A stretch of DNA of 64,000 nucleotides from Tritrichomonas musculus (Eukaryota; Parabasalia; Tritrichomonadida; Tritrichomonadidae): positions 5,270,001-5,334,000 of the forward strand of contig JAPFFF010000001.1 in NCBI GenBank assembly GCA_039105265.1, read 5' to 3'. Shown piece after piece: positions 18,746 through 27,293 of this stretch. Positions within the stretch are counted from its first letter, which is position 1. Each line of letters opens with the position of its first letter. The position numbers and the translations under genes are program-made. Under the pieces are notes generated by a model. The model worked only from the letters and a program-made list of their open reading frames with translations. It was not told where the DNA came from and did no database searches.

Positions 18746-20088
18746 ATGTTCGTTATCTTTTTGATACTCATTAATCGCCCATCAATTGAAGGAATACCTG
18801 ATGATGCTGAATGGATTTCTTGTTTTGATTGGGAAATTGTTAATGGAGAATGGAAATCAGTTATACCAAATGATGACTTATCATGTTGGACAAATTATGC
18901 AACAACAAACAATTTAACACTTAAACAATCATTTACTGCCAGGAAATTTTGGATCATTGGAAAAATTTCTACCCGTCATGATGAGGCCGAACTTTTATGG
19001 AATTCTCAAAAATATCTCATCAATGAATATTCCAACGATGAACAAGATTGGATAATTGTTTTTGAATCAAATGAATTTCCCCTAATGCTAACAAATATTA
19101 TTATTAATGTTCAACAACATAGAAGCATCCAATTTCGAGGTATTGCATATTTAAGACAGGAATCTTTATCTCCATCAATTGAAGGAATACCTGATAATGC
19201 TGAATATATTCCATGTAATGACTGGGAAATTGTAAGTGGAAATTGGTTAGATAAAGATGATGATCCATCAAATGTGAACAATCCATATCATAGATGTTTT
19301 GTTTCTGGTTCTTCAGAAGGAGTCAAAAAGATAACATTTTATGGTTCTAAATTTTGGATAATTGTTATGAATTCAAATTCTTTTTACCAAGGTGATCTTT
19401 TATGGAATTCAGAACATTATCTCTTTCCTGAAAAAATGTTACCAAATAATAAACCTTTTTTGATTGCTTATGAATCACCAACATTCTCACCAATTGATAC
19501 AACATTATTAATTACTATTCAACATAATGAAATCGGATTACGTGGGTTATTCTATCTCAAAGATCCTCCAATTCAAACACCATCACGTTCACCATCACGT
19601 TCACCATCACGTTCACCATCACTTTCACCAACACGCCCATCAATTTCACCATCACGTTCACCAACATCCGCCCATCATTTTCACCATCACGTTCACCAAC
19701 ATTCCGCCCATCTTTTCACCAACACGTTCACCATCATTTTCACCATCACGTTCACCATCTCTTTCACCATCACGTTCACCAACATTTAGCCCATCATTTT
19801 CACCATCATTTTCACCATCACGTTCACCATCTTTATCTCCCATCACGTTCGCCATCTTTTCAATTCACTATATCAGATCAATTCTCTGAATCCTATTTTT
19901 TCAATTTCTCATATCAATTCTCTCCATCAGATATTGAACAAAAGAATGTATCAAAAATAATAGGTTTATCTGTATCTATTCCATTACTAATTCTCATGAT
20001 TCTTGCTCTTGGAATTATCTTTTACAAAAATCAAACCAAATTTCAAACTGAAAATTTTCATTCAGACTCTGACTCAGTTGGACTTTAA
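18746..20088 (+). pseudogene. Surface glycoprotein-like Polinton gene, broken
   Basis: The parts, in order: a short hydrophobic N-terminus; two tandem copies of a domain of about 130 residues, each opening SIEGIPD-AE and containing a WEIV-G-W and a KFWII strand; a long Ser/Pro/Arg stalk of tandem SPSR-type units (about 19575-19860); and near 19955-20035 a hydrophobic segment that looks like a transmembrane helix followed by a short acidic tail. The plan is that of a type I membrane protein with an extended stalk, as in viral or host-derived surface proteins. The gene is broken, with about two breaks. It shares a divergent promoter with the coiled-coil gene to its left. Confidence 0.65.
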
Positions 20089-20125
20089 AAAAATTAAATA
20101 AACAAATTTAATCTTTTTTTATTTA

Positions 20126-20386
20126 TTAAGGAGTAGTTAAAATTTTCTCTCTTGAATTGTAGATTTGAATTTTATCAAAGAAATCATGTTCCATCATTGT
20201 TGTGAAAACAAATGGTGTGTTATGAACTTCTTTCTTAAATCGATCAAGATTGTTATTTTCAAGATCATTGATCATAACATTTAATTTGAACATGAAAAAT
20301 AACTTTAAATGTCGGAAATCAGACACGATATCATTTTTGAACAATTTTCTAAATTCTAATTCAAGGTCTTGTTCAGTAACAGTCAT
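20126..20386 (-). CDS. Small helical protein
   Basis: 86 residues, helical (LELEFRKLFKNDIVSDFRHL; LFFMFKLNVMINDLENNNLD). Resembles no known family. The ATG follows an Inr (TCATTTTTATTT) and two AACGG/AACCG boxes. Confidence 0.55.
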   Translation of the reverse strand: MTVTEQDLELEFRKLFKNDIVSDFRHLKLFFMFKLNVMINDLENNNLDRFKKEVHNTPFVFTTMMEHDFFDKIQIYNSREKILTTP

Positions 20387-20419
20387 AAATAAAAATGAAA
20401 GCGGTTAAAAAACGGTTAT
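20387..20419 (-). promoter_or_regulatory. Myb-like boxes plus Inr
   Basis: Minus strand: ATAACCGTTTTTTAACCGCT then TTCATTTTTATTTATG. Two AACCG boxes in tandem, then an Inr. Confidence 0.6.
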
Positions 20420-20421
20420 GT

Positions 20422-20685
20422 TTATTTATTCTTTAACGTTTCTTCCAATTTTCGGAAATTCTCTCTGTTGGAAGTTGCTAAAATCCCAACTGTTATTAGT
20501 AAAGAATGTAATTGTTCTTGTCTCTCTGGACGAGAATCATTTTTTAAATCAATTTCTTGATCAAAGAATTCCTCAGTCATTTTGATCATTTGATCACAAG
20601 TTTTTTCAATTTCACCTCTAGTGAATTTTAACAAATTTATTAATTCTTTTTGTTTTTCACTAGGTAAACTTTGTTGGCCCTGCAT
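20422..20685 (-). CDS. Small helical protein
   Basis: 87 residues, helical with many charged residues (SEKQKELINLLKFTRGEIEK; RPERQEQLHSLLITVGILAT). Its upstream region is of the AAAAGTTCATTTTTT type shared with the gene at 20720 and the one at 26820. Function unknown. Confidence 0.55.
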   Translation of the reverse strand: MQGQQSLPSEKQKELINLLKFTRGEIEKTCDQMIKMTEEFFDQEIDLKNDSRPERQEQLHSLLITVGILATSNRENFRKLEETLKNK

Positions 20686-20712
20686 TTAAAAAAATGAACT
20701 TTTTGAATGAAT
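20686..20712 (-). promoter_or_regulatory. AAAAGTTCATTTTTT start element
   Basis: Minus strand: TTCAAAAAGTTCATTTTTTT then TAAATG. The Inr (TTCATTTTTT) is kept, but the AACGG box is replaced by CAAAAAG. Confidence 0.55.
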
Positions 20713-20719
20713 TGACTTT

Positions 20720-21073
20720 TTATTCAAAATTTTCAATTTGATTATTCAAGTTCCAGACATGTCCCCAATATAATTCTTTTATTTTTCTAAGTTCATCGAG
20801 TTTTTTGTTTGTCTCAGGCGTACTTTCTCCTTTGAGTAATTGATCATATTCATCAGAATTTTTCTTCCATTGTTCCCAAGTCAAATCTCTTCTTTTCTTT
20901 AATTCTTCATATTCGGTTTTGTTAAATTCGTCTATCATCCCATGAAATATTCTATTGAGATTTTTGTTAATCTTTTTGAGATGAGATTCTATTTTTTCCA
21001 ATTCTGAAGAACATGGACAATTGGATACTTTAACATAATAATCCGCATACATTAACGTTAATAAAAGAAACAT
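20720..21073 (-). CDS. Small coiled-coil protein with a hydrophobic N-terminus
   Basis: 117 residues. The first 15 are hydrophobic (MFLLLTLMYADYYVK), followed by a Cys pair (CPCS), then charged heptad helices (ELKKRRDLTWEQWKKNSDEY). It may be secreted or membrane-inserted. It belongs to the small coiled-coil set between 16.5 and 25 kb. Function unknown. Confidence 0.55.
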   Translation of the reverse strand: MFLLLTLMYADYYVKVSNCPCSSELEKIESHLKKINKNLNRIFHGMIDEFNKTEYEELKKRRDLTWEQWKKNSDEYDQLLKGESTPETNKKLDELRKIKELYWGHVWNLNNQIENFE

Positions 21074-21184
21074 TTATAAAAAATGAACTTTTTGAATTAA
21101 AATTTTAATATTTGTTTGGCCATTTATTTATAAACCTTTTGAGAAAGATAAATAAATAAAAAATGAACTTTTTGAATTAAAATT
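21074..21184 (-). repeat. Two copies of an AAAATGAACTTTTTGAATTAAAATTTT block
   Basis: Copies begin near 21078 and 21160 and differ little. The first is the start element of the gene at 20720-21073; the second has no gene directly attached and looks like a duplicated promoter. Confidence 0.55.
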
Positions 21185-21216
21185 TTTATTAAACTTTTTG
21201 TGAGTGAAAATTTTGT

Positions 21217-21288
21217 GGCTGGTGGAAGACTTCCGGAAGTCTGTCGGAAGTCAACCGGATGCCAACCGGAAGTCAACCGGAAGACCAA
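21217..21288. repeat. GC-rich tandem CCGGAAGTCAA repeats
   Basis: Four to five copies of an 11-base unit (CCGGAAGTCAA and close variants such as CGGATGCCAA), ending ACCGGAAGACC. The left edge, GAAGACTTCCGGAAGTC, is partly self-complementary. It stands out strongly in AT-rich DNA and lies in the only sizeable gap of this part of the element, next to the 213-residue gene and the helicase. Confidence 0.75.
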
Positions 21289-21291
21289 ATT

Positions 21292-21933
21292 TTATCTCCA
21301 TTCTTTTGGATTTTTCCGAAGAGAATAATATGATTGTCGAATTCCAAAAAAGCATCTTCTTTTTGCTTTAAAAAATTGTCTTACCGATTTTAATTGACAA
21401 AAACTTTGTTTTGATATTTTTGTATGAAAAAATACATTATATAGATTGACCAATTCATCACAGGGATATTGTCTATTTTTATCAAGAGTTTTCAAAAAGT
21501 TCCCAAAATCATCTCGGTCATGATAACTTTTTCCAAATACATCTTGTGGGTTTGGAGGTCTTGGATTTCCATGACGGTTTGGATTTGCTGGATGTTCTTC
21601 TAATTGTTTTTCTACAATTTGATTGATTCCTGCATAAAATTCTTCTTCATTTGGAGACGTTGATTGAGGTTCATTAAAATTACGGTTTGGATTTGCTGGA
21701 TGTTCTTCTACTATTTGATTGATTCCTGCATAAAATTCTTCTTCATTTGGAGACGTTGATGTATTTATTGGTTGAGGTTCATTAAAATCACGGTCGATTT
21801 CCCATTCATCAATTTCATTATTGACAACAAAGTTTTGAAAACTATTATTTAAATTTTGCATGTTTGGTGATAATTGATATTGAGGTGAACCCCCAGTTGA
21901 ATAGTGTAGAGGTAATTCGTTATCACTTGACAT
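21292..21933 (-). CDS. Protein with an internal repeat and a winged-helix-like C-terminus
   Basis: 213 residues. A block of about 36 residues occurs twice (SPNEEEFYAGINQIVE ... EHPANPNR). The C-terminal 80 residues (SYHDRDDFGNFLKTLDKNRQ, then KISKQSFCQLKSVRQFFKAK) are basic and resemble the DNA-binding winged helix that often ends D5-type primase-helicases. It is divergent from the helicase across a 50-base shared promoter, which supports a joint role in replication (inference). Confidence 0.55.
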   Translation of the reverse strand: MSSDNELPLHYSTGGSPQYQLSPNMQNLNNSFQNFVVNNEIDEWEIDRDFNEPQPINTSTSPNEEEFYAGINQIVEEHPANPNRNFNEPQSTSPNEEEFYAGINQIVEKQLEEHPANPNRHGNPRPPNPQDVFGKSYHDRDDFGNFLKTLDKNRQYPCDELVNLYNVFFHTKISKQSFCQLKSVRQFFKAKRRCFFGIRQSYYSLRKNPKEWR

Positions 21934-21983
21934 TAATTAAAAAATGAATAACGGTTTTGACAGTCACTTTTATTTTTGTATCG
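21934..21983. promoter_or_regulatory. Shared divergent promoter for the helicase and the 213-residue gene
   Basis: Plus strand: AACGGTTTTGACAGTCACTT then TTATTTTTGTATCGATG. Minus strand: AACCGTTATTCATTTTTTAA then TTAATG. One box, two Inr elements. Confidence 0.7.
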
Positions 21984-23687
21984 ATGAATCAACCAACCCT
22001 CCTCTCTGATGATTTCTTAATTCCAGAAGCTAGACAAATGGAAAATATAAATGAGAATGTCTTTCCTCAATATCAAGGTCAAGAGTTTCATGATCGTGAT
22101 CTTGAAATAAATACAAATCTCATTCAATTGTTTCCTGATGATGTTGTTGGATTGTTAAATTTATTTGAACCAACACTTGAAAATTTAACAACTTCTATCA
22201 AATATATATTTCGTTCTCCATTTAATCCAAACCATTTGTACAATATTGTGAAAAATTGGTACTTATCTAATCAAGAAAATTCTGAACAAGATCTTCAAGC
22301 AATTGGTAGTCAAGAAAATCATCCAGAAGTTTCAAATCATTGGATCTTCCCAATTTTGAATGCACTCTCAGAATCTCAAAGAAATGTTATTTGGGAGAAA
22401 TATTTCAATAATACAATTAACCAATTTGTTCAAATTGATTTTGGTGAAAATTGTTCAATAATCTCATTTAAAGATAAGAATTATGAAAGAAAATATTCTT
22501 CTACTGGAATTCGTGTTGGAGATTTCTTTACTGATTTCAAAAAAGTTTGTTGTTATATTCAACTAGACAATATCTTCATAATTAAACAATCAAATACGTT
22601 AGAAATGTTAAATCCTACTCAATTTGCACCAATATTGAAAAATATTAAATTAGGGTGTTCAAAAGTTGGTAAAAATACAAAGAAAGCAATTACTGCATTT
22701 GATGTTGTTTCCTTTGGGAAGAATTTGGATTTCATTACTTATGAATCAATGAAATTCTATTCCGAAGATCCAAACATTTTTTCATATTTTCATTGGTATC
22801 CTTATTCAAGATTAATTCTTTGTACACAAAATGTGATTCAACCATATTTGGATCATATTTTTAGAGTTATTGCAAATTCTGACCAAGAATTATATGATTA
22901 TATCATTAAATGGATTTCATTTATTTTTCAACATCCAGATGGTAAAACAGGTACTGCATTAGTTATTATTGGTAAACCGGGTTGTGGGAAAAATACATTT
23001 ACGGACACTCTTTGTCAACTTTTAGGTGAATATTCTGATCCAAATGCAAACTTTGATAATATTACAAGCAATTTTAATTTCCAAATCTTAAACAAAAAAT
23101 TATTGGTATGTTCAGAAAAGGAAAATCATAATAAAAACGATCGAAAATATCTTAAACAACATGAAAGATTAAAAACATTAATCACAGAAAGATTCGCTCC
23201 TATTGAAGGAAAACATAGAAATCCTGAATCTAAAGAAAATGTTGCCAATTTCATCTTCTTAACAAACAATCCTGCTCCTATTCGAATTGATGAAGACGAT
23301 AGAAGATTTGTTGTTACAAATTGTTATCCAATGAAAGGTCAAGACTATTTTCAACCTTTACGTAATCTTATTAAGACACAAGATTTCAAAAACAATTTAA
23401 TTACTTTTTTCTTGACTGTTGATTTATCAAATTTCTATCCAGCACAATTTCCTACAACTGAGGCAAGAATGAATTTAATGAACTTTTCAAAATCTCCTGA
23501 AAAATTATTTATTGAGGAAAACTTTCAAAAATTCAGAAATGGTTATGTAGCTTTTGAAGCCTGGACTGAATTTAAAAAATGGGCAAAAGTAAAAAATTTC
23601 AGACCCAAAACTCATCAAGATTTTAATCAAACAATTTTACAATACTGCTCATTCAATAATAATGATAAGAAATATAGATTAAGGTAA
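21984..23687 (+). CDS. SF3-type (D5-like) replicative helicase
   Basis: 567 residues from the ATG at 21984. Walker A GKPGCGKNTFTDTL at about 329; Walker B-like strand KKLLVCSEKE at about 370; sensor FIFLTNNPAP at about 422, followed by EDDRRFVV with the arginine pair expected of SF3 helicases. The N-terminal 320 residues are unassigned and no primase signature was recognised. The C-terminal 50 residues (YVAFEAWTEFKKWAKVKNF) look like a winged helix. The family unwinds DNA as a hexamer during viral replication. The listed longer frame has no upstream ATG; the chosen start follows the Inr. Confidence 0.9.
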   Translation: MNQPTLLSDDFLIPEARQMENINENVFPQYQGQEFHDRDLEINTNLIQLFPDDVVGLLNLFEPTLENLTTSIKYIFRSPFNPNHLYNIVKNWYLSNQENSEQDLQAIGSQENHPEVSNHWIFPILNALSESQRNVIWEKYFNNTINQFVQIDFGENCSIISFKDKNYERKYSSTGIRVGDFFTDFKKVCCYIQLDNIFIIKQSNTLEMLNPTQFAPILKNIKLGCSKVGKNTKKAITAFDVVSFGKNLDFITYESMKFYSEDPNIFSYFHWYPYSRLILCTQNVIQPYLDHIFRVIANSDQELYDYIIKWISFIFQHPDGKTGTALVIIGKPGCGKNTFTDTLCQLLGEYSDPNANFDNITSNFNFQILNKKLLVCSEKENHNKNDRKYLKQHERLKTLITERFAPIEGKHRNPESKENVANFIFLTNNPAPIRIDEDDRRFVVTNCYPMKGQDYFQPLRNLIKTQDFKNNLITFFLTVDLSNFYPAQFPTTEARMNLMNFSKSPEKLFIEENFQKFRNGYVAFEAWTEFKKWAKVKNFRPKTHQDFNQTILQYCSFNNNDKKYRLR

Positions 23688-23691
23688 CTTT

Positions 23692-23889
23692 TTATTTAAT
23701 TAATTCTTTTCTTAAAAGTTCAATTTCTTTTTCTACTTTGTCTCTTTCTCTTCGTAAATCCATTAATTTTCTAAAATCTTTATCATCATAAACCCTTTGA
23801 TTACCAATAATCCCTGCCTTTTTTTCGATGTCATTTATTTGTTCATCTAAGATATCCCATTTCTCGTAAGCTTCTTGCAATTTAGACAT
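23692..23889 (-). CDS. Small coiled-coil protein, LRRERD family
   Basis: 65 residues, fully helical; the end (LMDLRRERDKVEKEIELLRK) resembles that of the next gene (LERLRRERDRLRYQMKEIQE). These are adjacent paralogs with the same promoter type. Function unknown. Confidence 0.6.
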   Translation of the reverse strand: MSKLQEAYEKWDILDEQINDIEKKAGIIGNQRVYDDKDFRKLMDLRRERDKVEKEIELLRKELIK

Positions 23890-23922
23890 GAAAACAAAAA
23901 TAAAAGTGAAGTGTCAAAACTG
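23890..23922 (-). promoter_or_regulatory. Myb-like box plus Inr
   Basis: Minus strand: GCAGTTTTGACACTTCACTT then TTATTTTTG. Same module as at 24189 and 24915. Confidence 0.65.
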
Positions 23923-23927
23923 CTTTT

Positions 23928-24188
23928 TTATTTAATTTCTCTTAATCGTTCTTGAATTTCTTTCATTTGATATCGGAGTCGGTCTCTTTCTCTTCGTAAT
24001 CGTTCCAATTCTTCTTGATCATCCATCGATAATTTGGATTCATCATAAATTATAATTGCATCCTCATTTGTGTAATGAGGTGCATTTTTTTGAATTCTTC
24101 TTATTTGTTTCCATTTTTCTTTCCATTCTTCTCGAAGACTTATTAATTTTTCTTCCAATTTTCCTTGAGATATTTCAATCGCAGTCAT
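23928..24188 (-). CDS. Small coiled-coil protein, LRRERD family
   Basis: 86 residues. The N-terminal helix (KLEEKLISLREEWKEKWKQI) is followed by a short acidic linker and the LRRERDRL helix shared with the neighbour at 23692. The ATG at 24188 sits after the Inr. Function unknown; probably a product of local duplication. Confidence 0.6.
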   Translation of the reverse strand: MTAIEISQGKLEEKLISLREEWKEKWKQIRRIQKNAPHYTNEDAIIIYDESKLSMDDQEELERLRRERDRLRYQMKEIQERLREIK

Positions 24189-24222
24189 AAATACAAAAAT
24201 AAAAGTGAAGTGTCAAAACTGC
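24189..24222 (-). promoter_or_regulatory. Myb-like box plus Inr
   Basis: Minus strand: GCAGTTTTGACACTTCACTT then TTATTTTTGTATTTATG, nearly identical to the module at 23890. Confidence 0.65.
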
Positions 24223-24236
24223 TTTTTATTTAAAGT

Positions 24237-24914
24237 TTAGCTTTTTGGTCTTTTTTCTTCCATTTTTTTAACTCTTGCTTCAGCAATATTTTTTTGGATT
24301 ATTTCCTTTTGAAATGAAAGAATACAGGCTTCATCCCAGAGTTGACTATTATTCTGCTTTATTTCTTCGTTACGTATCAATTCTTTCTGAAAAACTTCTT
24401 TGCCAAATTTTTTTGGCAAATCCCAAATTTCCTTGTAACCAGTGGCTTTAATACATTTGTCAATTTCTTTTTTTTGTTGTCTCACTGCCACTAATTGTTC
24501 TTCCAAAGAGAAACTATCAGACATTTCTCGAACTCTTGCTGCAGCAATTAGTTGCCTGATAAAATCCATTTCTGTTAAGAGTTGATCTTCTTTGTCTTTG
24601 AGTTGTTTTTGTTCTTCATTCCTGATTTCGTTGAAATCAAAGTGTAAACGAATTGGTACTTCTTGATATTGTTTTCTCACTGCCACTAATTGTTCTTCCA
24701 AAGAGGAACTTTCCGACATTTCTTGACTTCTTACTGCAGCAATATTTTGTCTTATTTCCATTATTTCGTCAAAGAGAATACTTTCTTCGTCTTTGAGTGG
24801 ATCTGCTTCTTCAGTCATGTTTGAAGACATTAGCTTGAACCATTTTTCATGTACATCTTGATATTGTTTTCTCACGAGCTCTAATTGTTCTTCCCAATAA
24901 GTACGTTCAGCCAT
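24237..24914 (-). CDS. Coiled-coil protein made of three repeats
   Basis: 225 residues with three copies of a unit of about 75 residues, each opening with EEQL--VRKQYQ (EEQLELVRKQYQDVHEKWF, EEQLVAVRKQYQEVPIRL, EEQLVAVRQQKKEIDKCI) and ending IR--IAA-R--EMS. It looks like the triplicated form of the small coiled-coil genes next to it. Function unknown. Divergent from the integrase gene. Confidence 0.65.
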   Translation of the reverse strand: MAERTYWEEQLELVRKQYQDVHEKWFKLMSSNMTEEADPLKDEESILFDEIMEIRQNIAAVRSQEMSESSSLEEQLVAVRKQYQEVPIRLHFDFNEIRNEEQKQLKDKEDQLLTEMDFIRQLIAAARVREMSDSFSLEEQLVAVRQQKKEIDKCIKATGYKEIWDLPKKFGKEVFQKELIRNEEIKQNNSQLWDEACILSFQKEIIQKNIAEARVKKMEEKRPKS

Positions 24915-24966
24915 GAAAACAAAAAATAAAAGTGAAGTGTCAAAACCGCTCTTTATTGAAATTTAA
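24915..24966. promoter_or_regulatory. Promoter between the repeat coiled-coil gene and the integrase
   Basis: Minus side: AGCGGTTTTGACACTTCACT then TTTATTTTTTG. On the plus side the integrase ATG follows CCGCTCTTTATTGAAATTTAA, with no clear Inr. Confidence 0.55.
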
Positions 24967-26355
24967 ATGTTATCGTCAGAAGGTGAAAAATTAATGAATT
25001 ATTTAGAAAAGAAAGCTTATCAAAAGAAATTAATAATGCCAAATGAAGCTAGAAATTATAAAGGATATCAAAAAGATTTTGTAACTGATGATGAATTTGA
25101 ACAAATTTATAATGCTTATTCAGAATTTCGAAAAGTATTATCTGAATCATTACCTGTAATCACAGATGAAAAAATTCCTGATGATGAATTAAGTTTTGAA
25201 GAAAAAATTGAGAACCATGTAATTAATAATTTACATAATGAAAATATTCGTACTTTTCCTGAATTTGAAAAATTGACCTCTGGATGGAAAAAAGGTAAAG
25301 ATAAATATACTATGGAAGAATGGTATGAAATATATATTACAAAAATTATGGAACAACCAGGAATGATAGTTGAATTCAAAGGTAAAACAAATGTACCTGA
25401 TATTGCATTTAGAAATAAAAATAAAAGACATGTATTATTAAAACAATTTGAAAAAGTTATTGAGCCAAATTATGTTTCTGAAGATGATTATGTTCAAAAG
25501 AAACAATTTCCAACTAATAAGAATAAAAAATATTATTTACATAAATTATGTGAACCTGGTACTTATTTAATTGATATTATGTTTGAAAAAAATGTTGGGT
25601 ACTTAATTTGTATAGAAGCCAATAGTCGATATTTATATGCAATTCCTTTAGGTAGAGAATGTTTTGGTGATATAAATAAAATTATGACTGCTGGACAAAA
25701 AACATCTATTTCAATAACAAAAGCTTTAAATACTTTATTTCAACAAGGAATGAAACCTAAAATATTGACCGGAGATGGTGAAAAAGGTTTTTGTTCTGAA
25801 GAAACAATAAATTTTTTAAACTCAAATGGAATTAAATGGGAACCTGTTGATAGAATGGATGATTATCATTATCCATCATTTTTACGAAAACCAGGTGAAA
25901 AACAAACAACTAGCCCATTACATTCTTCATTAGGTATAGTTGATAGAATTATTAGAACTTTGAGAGATATGGCTTATGAAGTTCAACGAGAAATCTCCCC
26001 TGAAATATTAAAAGAATTAGTTGTTCAATATAATAATGCCCCACACTTAACTTTGTCAAAATATGCAGGTATGAATGTTTCCCCTAGTCAAATGCAAAAT
26101 AATTCTGATTTATATACTTTTATTTGTAGACGTATTTCTCAAGCTAATTATAATGTTTCTGCTCAAAAAGGTTATAATTTAAAAGAAAACCAAGAAGTAA
26201 TTGTATATAATAATAAAGACACTCTTAAAAAAAGACGATCAATAACTCAACCTGGTAGATTTTTTGTAAAAGGTTTTCAAAATGGTAAATATTTAATACA
26301 AGATCTTAAAGGAAATACTCAAATATTACCTCGTTATAGATTAGATCCTATTTGA
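24967..26355 (+). CDS. Polinton integrase (retroviral-type, RNase H fold)
   Basis: 462 residues. The catalytic core runs from about residue 185: YLIDIMFEKNVGYLICIEAN (about 200, with SRYLYAIPL after it), ILTGDGEKGF (about 267), and HSSLGIVDRIIRTLRDMAYE (about 320), in the spacing of the retroviral integrase core. The C-terminal 70 residues (GRFFVKGFQNGKYLIQDLKG) form a small beta-rich tail of SH3/chromo-like plan. The N-terminal 180 residues are charged and unassigned. The protein inserts the linear element into host DNA (family knowledge). Integrase plus polymerase in one element defines the Polinton class. Confidence 0.9.
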   Translation: MLSSEGEKLMNYLEKKAYQKKLIMPNEARNYKGYQKDFVTDDEFEQIYNAYSEFRKVLSESLPVITDEKIPDDELSFEEKIENHVINNLHNENIRTFPEFEKLTSGWKKGKDKYTMEEWYEIYITKIMEQPGMIVEFKGKTNVPDIAFRNKNKRHVLLKQFEKVIEPNYVSEDDYVQKKQFPTNKNKKYYLHKLCEPGTYLIDIMFEKNVGYLICIEANSRYLYAIPLGRECFGDINKIMTAGQKTSISITKALNTLFQQGMKPKILTGDGEKGFCSEETINFLNSNGIKWEPVDRMDDYHYPSFLRKPGEKQTTSPLHSSLGIVDRIIRTLRDMAYEVQREISPEILKELVVQYNNAPHLTLSKYAGMNVSPSQMQNNSDLYTFICRRISQANYNVSAQKGYNLKENQEVIVYNNKDTLKKRRSITQPGRFFVKGFQNGKYLIQDLKGNTQILPRYRLDPI

Positions 26356-26364
26356 ATTGTCAGA

Positions 26365-26432
26365 AAATGCAAAAATAAAAAGAGTGTCAAAAAAATGCAA
26401 AAATAAAAAGGGTGTCAAAAAATGCAGTAAAT
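26365..26432. repeat. Tandem duplicated promoter-like block
   Basis: The unit AAAATGCAAAAATAAAAAG-GTGTCAAAA occurs twice in a row and again in part. It looks like a decayed, duplicated copy of the GTGTCAAAAC promoter box with no gene attached on its right. Confidence 0.5.
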
Positions 26433-26452
26433 TGAATTGTTTATTTAATTAA

Positions 26453-26731
26453 TTATTTCCTTTCGTTCCAGCGTTTGAGATTTTTCAAACCTGCCTTTAA
26501 TTCTTCAATGAAGAAGCATTCAAGTTCGTTAGCTTTTTCTTCATTTGAGCTATCTCCATCATTCATTATCACACGAACATCATCGATGTGATTCATATTG
26601 GCTGCAGCATCTTGGAGCATATATGCCATTTTTTCTCTTTGATCAAGATCATCAGAAATAGTTCTCCATTCATGAACACTATCAAGAGCTTCGACAACTT
26701 CAAGTAAGTGTTGGATCGTACGGGCTTCCAT
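26453..26731 (-). CDS. Small helical protein
   Basis: 92 residues from the ATG at 26731. Helical and acidic (RTIQHLLEVVEALDSVHEWR; ANELECFFIEELKAGLKNLK). The longer frame to 26761 runs through the promoter and is rejected. Divergent from the gene at 26820. Function unknown. Confidence 0.55.
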   Translation of the reverse strand: MEARTIQHLLEVVEALDSVHEWRTISDDLDQREKMAYMLQDAAANMNHIDDVRVIMNDGDSSNEEKANELECFFIEELKAGLKNLKRWNERK

Positions 26732-26819
26732 GCTTGTATAAAAATGATGTGATGACCTCACGAGAAAAAATTAGATTTTTTGGTTAACGGTCGCCTAGTG
26801 AAAAAGTTCATTTTTTTTA
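26732..26819. promoter_or_regulatory. Divergent promoter, second class
   Basis: Contains GTGATGACCTC, then GAGAAAAAATTAGATTTT, then GGTTAACGGTC, a block found again at 29640-29700. The minus-side start is TCATTTTTATACAAGCATG; the plus-side start is AAAAGTTCATTTTTTTTAATG. Confidence 0.6.
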
Positions 26820-27218
26820 ATGTCGGACAAACAAAGTGTACCTGAACAATTTGAAATTAAAGATGATATACCAGCTATGTCTGCAAAAGACATGAGAAAT
26901 CCAAAAAGAACTCAAGGTTGGAAAATGTTGAAATCAAGGTATGGGGAAAATGTATCCCATCAAAAATTAGCAGCAGTTGCAAAAGTTATGATGCATTGTA
27001 TTGATCATAATATTCCATCAGAAACTCCAAGTCTTTCAAGGGAAGAAATTAGATCGAAAGACAAATTAATTCTTTGGTTCGATACTCATATTGAGTTTAT
27101 TCGACCATTTTTGTCACCTGGAATGATGATTGGTTATGATTCTGGCAAATTCGTTCCGATTCCCATACCAAAAGAAACTACTGAAAAAGAAGAAGAAAAA
27201 GATAAAGAAAAGAAATAA
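26820..27218 (+). CDS. Unknown 132-residue protein
   Basis: Helical N-terminal half (AKDMRNPKRTQGWKMLKSRY; HQKLAAVAKVMMHCIDHNIP), a short hydrophobic part and a basic/acidic end (EKEEEKDKEKK). No family recognised. It uses the second promoter class together with the divergent gene at 26453. Confidence 0.55.
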   Translation: MSDKQSVPEQFEIKDDIPAMSAKDMRNPKRTQGWKMLKSRYGENVSHQKLAAVAKVMMHCIDHNIPSETPSLSREEIRSKDKLILWFDTHIEFIRPFLSPGMMIGYDSGKFVPIPIPKETTEKEEEKDKEKK

Positions 27219-27293
27219 ATAAAAAATTAATTAATTAAATTGGTTTATTAAAAACCTAAATCTTTTTTTGAGAGTTTTTTTTATTACGACCTC

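Noticed and set aside
19527-19889. His-rich frame made of HHHVHQ units, and its minus-strand partner with GERDGEND units
   Set aside because: Both are shadow readings of the TCACCATCACGT-type Ser/Pro/Arg repeat in the surface-protein gene; no start signal supports them.
21217-21288. CRISPR-like array from the CCGGAAGTCAA repeats
   Set aside because: The units are head to tail with no unique spacers of constant length, in a eukaryotic element.
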